Source: Amphimedon queenslandica
Taxonomy: Eukaryota; Porifera; Demospongiae; Haplosclerida; Niphatidae
Assembly: GCF_000090795.2 (NCBI RefSeq)
Contig: NW_003546751.1
Coordinates: 1 to 25,918, forward strand
Direction of reading: 5' to 3'
DNA: 25,918 nucleotides
Shown in pieces: positions 10,375 through 19,395 of the stretch (positions within the stretch are counted from its first letter, which is position 1; the number at the start of each line of letters is the position of its first letter). The position numbers were made by a program, and so were the translations under genes. The notes beneath the pieces are model-generated. The model was not told where the DNA came from. It saw only the letters and a list, made by a program, of their open reading frames with translations, and made no database searches.

Positions 10375-12090
10375 TACTTCCTTCTTGGTCTTACTCTTAA
10401 TGAAGCAATAACCCATAGAAAGAGATCTTGTGGTACAGATGCCTTAGGCGTTAAACATAAACTGGTGAATAGTTTGATGGTCTCCATGCCCACAACGAGC
10501 TCTTGTTTGCCAAAAAGCATCTTTACGTTATCTAGGATGAATCTTTCACTTAAAACAAAGGTACATGTAGCTCCATCTAATGACAACAGAAAAGGCCCAA
10601 GGTCCAAAAAGGAATATACTACTACAATGAATAACAAAGATGAGGGTGTCAGAAATAAGTAAAAGCATATATATGTAATATGCACAAGTAATCTTTAATC
10701 CTTTCAGTGTCTGTGATGAAAGCATGACCCTTTTACGTTGATCTAAAGAAAGTTCTTGCCCTGATGAGATCTCCTTCCAATCTTTAAGATATCCCAGAAA
10801 AGTGTTTTCGAGTCACTCTTTATGTCGTACATGTAATAGTGAGGCACTATTCTATTGATCAAGCTATACGTACATGTATTTGAAACATATATCATCCTTA
10901 GAAGTACATGTATATGGTAGTAGCTAGAGCATCAATCCTATTGCTTTTGGCCTCATACAAGTTTCTCATATTCATACTGTCAACAGGTTTACATAGTTGA
11001 TTCAACAAAAGTACTATTTCGCTGGTATCTTTGTATTATGATTGTGGTTCCCCTGTCGTATCCCTTTGCACCTTAAACAGATCTGCCACAGATTTGCTGA
11101 CAAGCTAGTTTGAGTGATTAGTGTTAAATAATTGAAGTGTGTAAGTGATATACTTGTGCAGTCAGGCGAACATTCATTGGTGAATATATCAATTTAACAC
11201 GTTCCAGTTTCAGCTTCTTTCAAATGTACAGACCAGATTTCTCACGATTAGTCACATATTGAAGCTCATTATTAATGAACACGCATACCTCAAAATGTCC
11301 AATTCCATTGTTTGAAGAATTTTCCAACAATTGTGTAGTTTTAATCAGATGGCAGATGTCTGGCACAAATCTCAGAAATGTACAAAAGAGAACAAATTGA
11401 ATATGAATGAACAATCATAATTCTTCTATACTTAGTAGGATCATTAATATTCTTTGCTTTTTTTAAATAACTCCATCTGTCATACAGGTATATCACTATG
11501 TACATTGTTGTTTAAAAACTCAAGTTGGTACTCATTCCATCAGCAACCACTAAAAGCCACTTTTAATCCAACTTCCTTCAAGCTTCCTACAGCATTCCAT
11601 ATTATATAATATAACACATCGCGAGAAATAGCTATATAGTAATTTTAAAATCTAAACTTTTAGAAACATTTACATGTACTTCTAGTTGTAGCAAATTGAC
11701 CCAAAGGATAGTCAAGTTTAAGACATATCCCCCTCACACATTCTGCAAGCATGTGGCTAGCAACATCTGGCTTAGGTTCATCTTTTCCCTTGACTTTAGT
11801 GTCAAATGATTTTAACATGCTACGGAAGTGTCCTGTGTCAACATATTGCAGTGAAATTATAAACAAGTCCTTCATTTCACCCAAAGCTATTACATGCCTA
11901 TTAAAGAAATGCCATATATCCAAGACATCATATAATATGCAAGTACATGTACATGTAACTTTGTGGCATTAAGTTCCAAAATCTTATAATCTTCTTGAAT
12001 CTGGTAAGAAGTTTCATTTTGATAACTCAATTTCTGCTGATACCAGTTTGTATAATCTCTCAATGTTCTCTGCAATGGGAGAACTATCAT
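10375..12090 (-). pseudogene. P-element (THAP9-like) transposase relic, THAP part missing
   Basis: Read from 12090 down, pieces appear in the order of a P-element transposase. They are LPLQRTLRDYTNWYQQKL (about 12085-12030); ALGEMKDLFIISLQYVDT (about 11890-11835); ASHMLAECVRGICLKLDYP with LGQFATT (about 11760-11695); KEVGLKVAF followed by ADGMSTNL after a frameshift (about 11575-11520); and VPDICHLIKTTQLLENSS (about 11365-11310). Then follow VADLFKVQRDTTGEP (about 11090-11045), QELSLDQRKRVMLSSQTL (about 10760-10705), FVLSERFILDNVKMLFGKQ (about 10565-10510), and HQTIHQFMFNA with RSLSMG near the C-terminus (about 10480-10400). The set covers the RNase-H-like core, the GTP-binding insertion region and the C-terminal segment. 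Roughly ten frame breaks make it a clear pseudogene. No THAP zinc finger was found upstream, and terminal repeats were not identified. Confidence 0.75.
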
Positions 12091-12187
12091 TCAAGATTCC
12101 TAAATACAATTATAGGTTTTTGGCAAATGACAATATCACAGTAATACACCAGCAAAAATGGATTATATCAAACTTCATTACAGTAGC

Positions 12188-12403
12188 CTAAAAGTTACCG
12201 CAACATTTCATAGGAAGTAATAAATTCCTAAAGTTTTTACTTTCACCATTTTCATCAACAATAAGTGTCACATAAGGAGAGATTCTATACTCGTTTAGCT
12301 GGTAGGTGGCATCAATCACAATTAGTTTAGGATAGACAGGAAAGGTCAGTTTCATACTTATTGTCTTGAAAAAGGAGCCTTCAAAACTCTTCTTCAGAAA
12401 CAA
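12188..12403 (-). pseudogene. MULE-like transposase fragment (ZSWIM3-like)
   Basis: The 71-codon frame contains YPKLIVIDATYQLNEYRI followed by SPYVTLIVDENGES. The pattern F/YPKL-x-IDATYKLN-x5-PLYV-x3-EDGNG is the first part of the catalytic region of MULE-type transposases related to ZSWIM1/ZSWIM3 proteins, and the Asp of DATY is the first catalytic acid. Nothing that continues the domain was found before the P-element relic begins at about 12090, so only this exon-sized piece can be supported. It may belong with the exon-like pieces at 12473-12976. Confidence 0.5.
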
Positions 12404-12472
12404 ACTTTAACTGTAGAACCTACTTACATGCACATCTAAACATGATTGTGACATCAATTTATTAAAACATAC

Positions 12473-12976
12473 CGTCAATATGTTTTAAACGCTGAGCACT
12501 TTATGATTATTGTCTTTTCTCTTGGTAAGCATTGCCTTAGTCTGCAAGTTAGTGAATTCCAGTGGAAGAATGTCAATGTTGATGCAAAATTTTTGAATTG
12601 ACTTTTAGTTTTTTTTCCAGTGTTTTTCAGCCTTTTCTGTCTCTCCATGATCCAATTTCTTCTGTTGAGGTAAATGGTCATAAATACTCTAATTAAACAT
12701 TGTATAAACACACGATCATAACATAATGCAATGTACATACTTTAATAATATGACTATGATCTTCACTTCCACAACTGAAAACTTTTTATTGTCAGAGAGC
12801 ATTAATTTTATACCAGCATTACCCCCTATAGTAGTACAAATATTGAAACAAGCCTTTAAAAATATGGGCCACTCACTTTTGATTTGCTCTGATGTCATTT
12901 CCTTTACATTTGTAGTCCTTCCTGCCAAAGACATATAACTTTGCAAAATTCCTCCCTTCTTATAATAGAGCAGCAT
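12473..12976 (-). pseudogene. Two exon-like fragments of an unrecognised gene
   Basis: Fragment one (12976-12716) reads GGILQSYMSLAGRTTNVKEM, then SEWPIFLKACFNICTTIGG, and meets a donor-like AA|GTATGT near 12690. Fragment two is bounded by an acceptor (TTTACCTCAACAG) before 12661 and a donor (GACG|GTATGT) after 12473. In one frame it reads KLDHGETEKAEKHWKKN, a stop, IQKFCINIDILPLEFTNLQ, then TKAMLTKRKDNNHKVLS. The amino-acid composition and bordering splice signals look like a real, now damaged, coding sequence. I do not recognise the family. It may be the N-terminal part of the MULE-like protein that follows at 12403-12188, or an unrelated host gene relic. Confidence 0.35.
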
Positions 12977-13871
12977 TCAGTAACACTTTTGGACAAGACC
13001 AATAAATCCACCAGAACAGTCTCCCTACCTACTTGATTCTAAAATTCTTCATCAAGAAGGGTCATTGACAGCTGAGCCATATTACAATTTAAACAGTGAA
13101 AAGCACCATCATACCTATTGAGGCTCAAGTACTGTATTACAAATTACCATGATTCCTTAAGGAGTTGATTAGTTGCTTTTTATTCGTTGAGCTCAGCAAC
13201 AACAGGAGCTATAGGACTGTCAATCTACAAAATGAGTAATAAAACAATGTCAAAATTGAGCATAACATACATTTACAAGAGGATTGTCACTAAAGGGTGG
13301 GTCTTTCATGCAGCCATCATCAGATCATCACTTTTAACTTCCAATGAAGGTTTCCTACAAAACTGACGATGTATAAGACCATTATCATCCTTATCGACAT
13401 CACTAAAATGAAGAAAGAAATCTATCACTCTCTTCATCACTTCATGCATCTCCATCTCTCAACTCAAACTTTCTGCTACCACTACAATAACTAGGCCACA
13501 GCTTGTAAAAATGTACTACAATTCTGCATGTACTACAACTGTTATTACCATGATTTTGTATTTCTGTCTCTCTGTCTTACCTACTATGTCCCCTCCAGAA
13601 CTATATTCATTCATGTACACATACATGAATTATTATTATTATTTGTATTTCTTTACCTCCCTCTCTCTTACCTATTTCCTCTCTAAATTTCTACACATGT
13701 ACAAGTACAAATTGCTAGATAATTCTGATCATCCAGACTACCTTTTAACACTAAGTGGTTTCTTGCTGTAACATAGTAAAATTATAAGCAGAAAGATATA
13801 AAAATAGTAAAGCAAGGCCTGGTAAATACCTGAGCTGCGCATAGGCATGAAACTAGGGTATAGCAGTTGTT
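12977..13871. other. No gene recognised
   Basis: AT-rich sequence. The frame 13511-13771 (+) is rich in Tyr, Leu and Ser and includes a TAT/TTA microsatellite-like patch (about 13630-13650); it looks non-coding. The C-rich stretch about 13390-13460 shows no domain. Confidence 0.5.
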
Positions 13872-14147
13872 TTGTCTGTGTTTGTTCACTTGACCTCCAC
13901 TTTAGAGTTGACACCGCTTTCTTGTGAAATTCTGGAGAGTCTTATAATCAAAACTAACTCTAAAGAAAGTTATTCTCTTTCTCGAAAATGCTTGACTTGT
14001 CTTTCTGAGGCAAAAAAAGGTCAAATTATCACCAAATGTAGTTGGTACAAATGGAATAAGTCACCAATGTTCGGGCATTATGCAATAATGGCGGCTTATA
14101 CACAATGCTGGAAGTTCAAATTGAAATTTTTTTATGTAGATAGATAG
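13872..14147 (+). CDS. Unassigned open frame with Cys residues
   Basis: A 91-codon frame contains LESLIIKTNSKESYSLSRKC, CLTCLSEAKKGQIITKCSWY and MFGHYAIMAAYTQC. The composition is ordinary for protein and includes a CLTC pair, but I recognise no domain and no clear splice sites. It may be an exon of an unknown gene, a remnant of an unknown transposon, or chance. The start used is the first ATG-like codon and is not supported by anything else. Confidence 0.2.
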   Translation: MSVFVHLTSTLELTPLSCEILESLIIKTNSKESYSLSRKCLTCLSEAKKGQIITKCSWYKWNKSPMFGHYAIMAAYTQCWKFKLKFFYVDR

Positions 14148-14387
14148 AGCTCAGACAGGTAAGTCAGACTATAGAAGATCTGACCTGCAGCTTCTTTCCC
14201 GCATTGTACTATAGTTAAAGCATTGTATAAAGTGCTATAGTCTCATTTATTCCTGTATACATGGTTGCAGATATTTTAAACCTAGAGAAGGAATGAGAAA
14301 CACAGTAAGCGGCTGCACATGCATGGTGTTTTGGTAACAAAATTGTCATGTTATGCATATTATAATTCATGTTTACCCATATGTAGG

Positions 14388-14607
14388 ACTTTTCGGAAGG
14401 ATTGCAAATTTGAGCTGAAACTTTGTGCAGCTGATGACGGTAAGTACAGTTCGGGCAATTATAAAAGCTAAGAATGGCATTAAGTTAAATGAAGGATGTG
14501 TTGAGTTCACTCCTTCATCTGATATGAGAATGATGATGACTTCAGAAACATTGTATCGTAGATCTTCTAGCCCTTCTTCTTCATCAGATGAATCAGATAA
14601 AAATTAG
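14388..14607 (+). CDS. Possible exon pair with Ser/Asp-rich end
   Basis: After an acceptor-like CCCATATGTAG there is a short frame, TFRKDCKFELKLCAADDG, which ends at a strong donor-like GACG|GTAAGTAC (about 14437). A different frame, 14425-14607, continues as AIIKAKNGIKLNEGCVEF and ends in a Ser/Asp tail (SSSPSSSSDESDKN) before TAG. The two cannot be joined without an acceptor that I cannot place. Both look more protein-like than their surroundings. Function unknown. Confidence 0.22.
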
Positions 14608-14764
14608 AGTCTAATTTTAATGACTAAACAGTAGTAAACACACAGTCACACATATTCTTTGAGTTCATTCATTATAATTACATTTTGAATAAAATTTTAA
14701 CCAAAAAGTCAAATAATTAAAAAATTTTGCATGCATGAACTTTTTTTGATAAACACGAACTTTT

Positions 14765-15859
14765 GTGAAAAAAATTGTGAACTTTTGGCCAAACCAATCT
14801 GGCAACCCTGGGCAAGAGCATCGTGACTTGTTATTCTTTCCTACTTTATTTCCATCTGGACAATATGGAGAGCATCATCCCAGACAAAGCTATCCAGCAC
14901 AGACTTTATCATTTAGTGAATACATAAAATCTAGACTTGTAAACAAAGTTTCTCGATTTTGTAGAAATCATTGATATTGTTTGCACTATTATGGATTAAA
15001 AATTAACAAGGCCTTAAAAACTGGCATATATATTTTATTAAAAACATCAAGGGGAAACGTTGGTCAAACTGATGCTGAAATATTAGAAGAAATAATTGTG
15101 TTAGATAAAGAATTTGAGGGCAATTTAAGTACCATGTTGGCTCCAATACGGGGCACAAATCAATATTCGTTCCGTGTGAAAGCTGAACTCAAAGCAATGA
15201 TTGCTGAGTATGGCTCACCAACACTTTTCCTAACATTAAGTTGTACTGAGTACAATTCAGCTGATATGGCACAGTATTAAAGAAAAGTGAATAATGCACC
15301 ACAATCATATCGTATTTTTTGATTATGTACTGAGGACCTTGTTTCAGTATTGCGACAATTTTCATACAAATTTAAGGATTTCTTTAACATAGTCATTATC
15401 CAGAGAAGTGTTCGAGGCAAAGTAGCAGTACTATGTTAAAAACGAATATCAAATGCGTGGAGCACCTCATTATCACATCTTCCTATGGATTAAAAATGCT
15501 CCAGTTGTCAATATTGATCGTCCAGAAGAAGTCTGTTCTTTCATACATGATAGAATTACCTGTCATATACCAAACAGAAATCCGTTGCCTGATTTCAATT
15601 TTTTAGTAACAAAATACGAAATGCACAAGTGCAGCAAATACTGCACGCGAAATATTAAAGACCTATGTATCAAGAAGCTGATTTGATTTTCCTAGACCAG
15701 TACAAGATAGTATTTGCATCAAAATATTTTGAAATTATGCGATATAATATAAACAAGATAAAAAGGAAGTATGTGTCAACGACTACAATCCTTTACTGCT
15801 GAAATCGTGGTGTGCAAGTATGGACTTGCAATACATAGCAGAGAGGAGTGTTTCCCTAA
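14765..15859 (+). pseudogene. Helitron Rep/helicase-like protein fragment
   Basis: Frames 14765-14974, 14981-15280 and 15453-15686, plus a piece to about 15855, are successive parts of a Helitron protein N-terminal half. Visible blocks are DLLFFPTLFPSGQYGEHHP and SFSEYIKSRLVNKVSRFCRN (Helitron-like N domain, about 14825-14972); YGSPTLFLTLSC (about 15207-15243); MRGAPHYHIFLWIKNAP (15453-15503), where HYH matches the HUH metal-binding motif of rolling-circle Rep proteins; YEMHKCSKYC (about 15615-15645); and VNDYNPLLLKSW with LQYIAERS (about 15774-15850). The catalytic Tyr region and the helicase domain that should follow are absent. The frame stops where an old Kolobok copy starts at 15860. Stops or frameshifts occur near 14975, 15280, 15430 and 15690. 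HUH and domain order are known for Helitrons; loss by insertion is inferred. Confidence 0.75.
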
Positions 15860-16072
15860 AGGGTATCTGCAACCAAAATTTCATGTATTTTTAAAAATGA
15901 TGTTTTACAAATCCTTTAAGCTATATTGCATGAGCATATCTTTACGCACTTGCAAGAAAAACAATTTTGAAAGGAGGCCAGTTATGGCAGAGCAGCCATC
16001 TTCAAAAGACCTTCTGGTTTTGGGCTTGGCAATGTGATGACGTAGAAGTAGGAACACATAGAAAGGCATGAT

Positions 16073-16740
16073 TTGATGAGTAATCTGGAACAAGACCTTG
16101 AACTATCTTATTCTTCTTCTGAGCTTGAAGAAAGCCAGCCAGAAAGTATTAACGGTGTAATTCCGTACTTGTATGAGCCATCTGCCTCCGAGGATAATAC
16201 TTTACCCGACATCAATGAGGGAGAAGAGCCTGAAGATGATAAGTCACAAGTTGGAAGCACTGAATGGTATGTACTACTATTTTTGTGCATTATATAATAG
16301 TAATAATTGTTCCAGGTGCTTATGTGGATGTTGTCAGGCAATGTCAAGAGCAACAGGAAGTATCTGTTGTTCGGAAATTCACCAAATACGGGAAAAAAAG
16401 AGTTGCTGTGGACTGTATTTCCATTCATCCTGGATTTTAGACTGTTTGCCTTGATGTTTGGGTTCTACAAACAGCTTACTTTAATCTAAGGCAGCACTAT
16501 GGAAGCAATACTCCACAAGGAACAATAAATCAGTATGCTGCACAATTGCTTTGGCTCAGTTATTTTTTTATGTGCACACTTATAGGCAGTATAGACACAT
16601 TTCATACAGACAACTTGTTAGCTAGTGCTGGGGATGTCTGGGAAAACAAAAATGTGTACCTTTGCCTTAATGCACAGTGTCTAAAATACAAGAAAGCTTT
16701 CCTTCAGATAATTATACTGCATTTAAATATCCAACATTAA
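16073..16740 (+). pseudogene. P2X7 ballast-like gene, older Kolobok copy
   Basis: This has the same three-exon plan as the gene at 21607-22260. Exon 1 (to 16266) holds MSNLEQDLELSYSSSELEE and an acidic stretch ending STEW. The intron 16267-16315 (GTATGT...TTCCAG, 49 bp) splits the Trp codon TG|G at the same place as in the younger copy. Exon 2 has CLCGCCQAM, SICCSEI, and after a frameshift CISIHPGF, a stop, TVCLDVWVLQTAYFNLRQHY. Exon 3 (from about 16586, after TATAG) reads YRHISYRQLV, then CWGCLGKQKCV, with breaks. The Cys motifs (CxCxxC, xCC, HPGFxxVCL) and the YRQLVxxCWGxLG block are those of the cytosolic Cys-rich domain of P2X7 receptors and of invertebrate P2X7-like proteins. At least three lesions make it inactive. 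No P2X channel domain is present. Confidence 0.78.
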
Positions 16741-16759
16741 CTTAATTTAGTTTTATTAC

Positions 16760-17364
16760 ACTTTAGAAAGTATGAGTATTGATTATTAAATCTGCTGCAG
16801 TAATCTTTAATAGCACTATCTTTATCTGGTCTATCACAGTGTACTGAGAAATGGTGGTGCTAGACTCGTCATTGTGTCATTTGTATTACTGTTTAGTGCA
16901 ATATCAATTGAATGAAACATTTCTTCTAGTATTGTGTCAAGAAAAACTATTAAAATACAGATTAAAGTACCAAATGTGATAATGGAGACTCACCATAGCT
17001 ACTTTGGGTTTTGATTTCGCGTACTATATGCCCACCTTTCTTGTATTTTGGGAACAGGACACTAAACTTTTTCTTGCCTCCTTTGGTAATAGCTTGCTTT
17101 CTTCCACTATTATGATTGTAATGCATTGCTGCTAAAGTTAAACAAGAAAAACAAACTTCATGTGATGTTTGCTTTCATTATTAGTGAATAACTTGCTTAT
17201 CATTCCTTGATAAGAAAAGGATACTTTCTTGGGAGCATATTGAATAATTAAACTATGATATGCCTCCAAGTTTGAAGTTTGCCAGCTAGTAGAAAGTTTG
17301 GCAATATCATTGCACAGTCTGGTGTTGTTTATAATTGAAAGAAGCTTCTCACTCTGGTTTGTAT
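16760..17364 (-). pseudogene. 3' exons of Kolobok transposase, older copy
   Basis: From 17364 down, after an acceptor (TTTTCCTTTAG), the exon reads DTNQSEKLLSIINNTRLCND, then NLEAYHSLI and KKVSFSYQGM. The next exon reads LAAMHYNHNSGRKQA, then KFSVLFPKYKKGGHIVREIK, and ends at a strong donor (TATG|GTGAGT, about 16993). The last piece has PPFLST, and after a frameshift RPDKDSAIKDYCSRFN (about 16850-16770). Each part pairs with exons 6, 7 and 8 of the transposase at 22311-24887 with conserved splice positions. The Glu in LEAYHS corresponds to LEAFHS there and is a candidate third catalytic acid. The gene is convergent with the P2X7-like gene, as in the younger copy. Upstream exons are missing. 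Confidence 0.78.
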
Positions 17365-17369
17365 CTAAA

Positions 17370-18083
17370 GGAAAAGTAAATAAAAAAATTTTCTATTAAA
17401 TAAAAAAAGTAGGGTTGTCAAAAAATAAAAGAAACAAGGGGGTTGAGTTCAACCGTAATAATAATTACTTGTTCAATTAATAATAATAAACTTTAATAAA
17501 AAAATAATTTATTTATAAAAATACAAAAATTTCAAACCCTACTTTGCAGAAAATGATAACAGGCAGACTACAAAATAAATAGAATTTTAGTAATGAGTAT
17601 GATGTAAATTAATTATCGTGATAAACATAAATAAGAATTTTCAGCTAGTATTGATTGAATAAATTACTGTCATCGCAATAAAAAAATCTAAATTATGCAT
17701 AATTATTTGGCTATTGCATTCTTTGAATTTTGTGATTCAGAACAATGACAAAATGAAAAATACTAATGTATATATACTTGTTAGGAATTGTAATTGGACT
17801 CGCCACGCTTGTGTAGGCTGGAACTAAGAAGTTTATTTATGATTTTTTCATTAAAATTTGTCATTTTAAAGAAACAATACTCCTTTATAAAACTCTGCAA
17901 AGTAGGGTTTGAAATTTTTGTATTATTTTTATGAATAAACTATTTTTTTATTAATTAAAGTTTATTATTATTAATTTCAACAATTAATTATTATTATGGT
18001 TGAACTCAACCCCCTTGTTTCTTTTATTTTTTGACAACCCTACTTTTTCTTAATTAATAGAATTTTTTTTATTTACTTGTTTC
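17370..18083. mobile_element. Foldback-type inverted-repeat element (about 180-bp arms)
   Basis: Arms 17370-17549 and 17894-18083 are near-perfect inverted copies; both include AGTAGGGTTGTCAAAAAATA and CAAGGGGGTTGAGTTCAACC. A middle of about 345 bp has no coding capacity. Each arm's core starts AGTAGGGTT and ends AACCCTACT, so each arm is itself bounded by short inverted repeats. The similarity continues outward of AGTAGGG by about 38 bp. No target duplication is visible. The left arm abuts a splice acceptor of the older Kolobok transposase, so the element seems to lie in its intron. It resembles a large non-autonomous DNA transposon or foldback element; the mobilising family is unknown. Confidence 0.8.
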
Positions 18084-18487
18084 CATACTTTTTATTAAAT
18101 TTTATTAATTAATAATCCTTTTTAATTATAATTATAATTTTTGCCTTAGGTATCAGTTCATTACTGGAAGAAAAGAATTTTGAATTAAGAACCATAAAGG
18201 ACCTACCGCATTATAAAAACAGTTTTCATACAATCATTATTTTTTTGAATTTTTGAATCATTCATTATATTCATAGCCTAGCTCATAATAATTAATAACT
18301 ATTGTCATTACTAAGATCCATTTCCTGTTCTGAAACTATTTAAGTTTACATTCAGCTTCAGTTCAGTTGCCATTTTTCATTTTCCGCTCACAGCTCTCAC
18401 GCTTTATTGCTTTGCAACTTTTTTTGAAAAAGCAAGTCAGTTCAGATACAAACTTACATTTGCTATCACTATGTTTTCTTATAGTTT
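18084..18487 (+). promoter_or_regulatory. Upstream region of the proline-rich gene
   Basis: The first 220 bases are very AT-rich with no coding pattern. From about 18340 the sequence becomes less AT-rich (TTCAGCTTCAGTTCAGTTGCC, CCGCTCACAGCTCTCACGC) and probably holds the promoter and 5' untranslated region. TATTTAAG at about 18338-18345 could serve as a TATA-like element. TTTTCTTATAG just before the start codon resembles a splice acceptor, so the first exon may be non-coding. All inferred. Confidence 0.3.
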
Positions 18488-19180
18488 ATGGATTATGATG
18501 AGCATCATGGAGTTCCTCCTCCACTACCACCAGTAGTTGGAGGGCCTCCACCAAGACCTCCAGGAGGCCCGCCACCACCACCACCACCAGATGCTCGACC
18601 ACCACCACCAGATGCTTCACCACCACCACCACCAAATCCTCGGCCACCTCCAGTAGCTGGAGGTCCTCCACCAGTGGATGGAGATCCTCCACCGCTGGCT
18701 GGAGGTCCGCCACCAGTGGCTGGTGGTCTTCCACCAGTGGCTGGTGGTCTTCCACCAGTTGATGGTGGTCCTCCACCAGTTGATGGAGGTCCTCCACCAC
18801 TGGCTGGAGGTCTGCCACCAGTGGGTGGTGGTCCTCCACTAGTAGCTGGTGGTCTTCCACCAGTGGCTGGTGGTCCTCCACTGCTAGGTGGAGGTCCTCC
18901 GCCACATCCCCCTGCTGCTCCAGCACTCACTACAGCTGGAGCTCCTCTTGATGTTGCTGCTCTGCAAAGGCAGAGGCAGCTCATCATATGGCAGCTACGC
19001 CAAGTCAATAGAGAAATTGTAAGACTATTTTAGTTATTATCTGCAGTTTATATAGATACCAATTTATCACCTTTCTATTCCATTTTACTTTAGTACAACA
19101 ATCTTCCGAGAGGCAGGCTAAGAGGCAGGGGCAGGGGCAGGAGGAACAGCAACTCAATAGAGAACTATAACTTTTATTAA
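18488..19180 (+). CDS. Proline-rich repeat protein with RG-rich tail, two exons
   Basis: Exon 1 (18488-19018) begins ATGGATTATG and encodes MDYDEHHGVPPPLPPV. About 140 residues of poly-Pro and heptad-like repeats of the form PPPVAGG/LPPVDGG follow, then a non-repetitive helical end, LDVAALQRQRQLIIWQLRQV followed by NREI. The intron 19019-19093 (GTAAGA...TTTACTTTAG, 75 bp, phase 0) leads to exon 2 (19094-19180): YNNLPRGRLRGRGRGRRNSN and SIENYNFY, then TAA. The product would be 205 residues, with no signal peptide and no membrane segment. Pro-rich repeats suggest SH3, WW or profilin binding. The RG tail suggests RNA contact or arginine methylation. Both roles are inferred from composition. It is the only uninterrupted gene here, with clear splice sites and an AATAAA downstream. 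I recognise no family; it could be host or transposon-linked. Confidence 0.65.
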
Positions 19181-19235
19181 TTTATTATTTACATATAGAT
19201 CTATAAAGTTAACTTCTCTTAAATTGAAAAGTTAT

Positions 19236-19241
19236 AATAAA
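19236..19241 (+). terminator. Candidate polyadenylation signal AATAAA
   Basis: AATAAA occurs 56 bases after the TAA of the proline-rich gene, a usual distance for a short 3' untranslated region. The region is AT-rich, so a chance match is possible. Confidence 0.4.
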
Positions 19242-19395
19242 AGTCAAATATCTTTAAGCGTAAGGCCAAAACAGAAATTAAAAAAGCAATGCTTAAAAAT
19301 AGTGTTTGTTCAACAACGCAAAACAATTCAATACTTGAGCTTCAATCTTCCTACAATATAAATACATGTGATATACATTACTTAATTATATTAAC

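Larger units (their letters stand above)
15860..17369 (-). mobile_element. Older, truncated Kolobok copy
   Basis: This stretch has the same layout as the complete element at 21402-25145. The left end AGGGTATCTGC (15860, preceded by CTAA in place of TTAA) aligns with AGTGTAAGTGC. A weakly conserved terminal-repeat region of about 216 bp follows; its best part is near 15995-16045, with GGGCTTGGC and GTGATGACGTAG. The P2X7-like gene comes next on the plus strand, then the 3' exons of the transposase on the minus strand. The copy breaks off at an intron around 17369, next to a long inverted-repeat element. The upstream transposase exons, THAP exon and right terminal repeat were not found to the right of 18083. 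The insertion cut a Helitron fragment. Confidence 0.7.

Noticed and set aside
12726-12938. Plus-strand open frame opposite the GRTTNVKEM exon-like fragment
   Set aside because: Hydrophobic composition without motifs. The minus strand has better protein character and splice signals.
13600-13660. TATTATTATTATT tract as a functional element
   Set aside because: A simple microsatellite-like stretch in AT-rich DNA with no partner structure.
16108-16428. Minus-strand open frame opposite the older P2X7-like gene
   Set aside because: It is the reverse of exon 1 and its intron. The plus-strand reading has conserved splice sites and motifs shared with the other copy.
18640-18900. Regular 21-bp-type repeats that could suggest a CRISPR-like or minisatellite array
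   Set aside because: The repeats are codon-level PPPVAGG variants without conserved repeat/spacer alternation, and lie within a coding exon.
18486-19008. Two long minus-strand open frames opposite the proline-rich gene (Gly/Ser/Pro-rich, and Glu/His/Leu/Val-rich)
   Set aside because: A stop-free repeat on one strand leaves several frames open on both strands. Only the plus-strand frame has an initiation context, a non-repetitive end, splice sites and a second coding exon.
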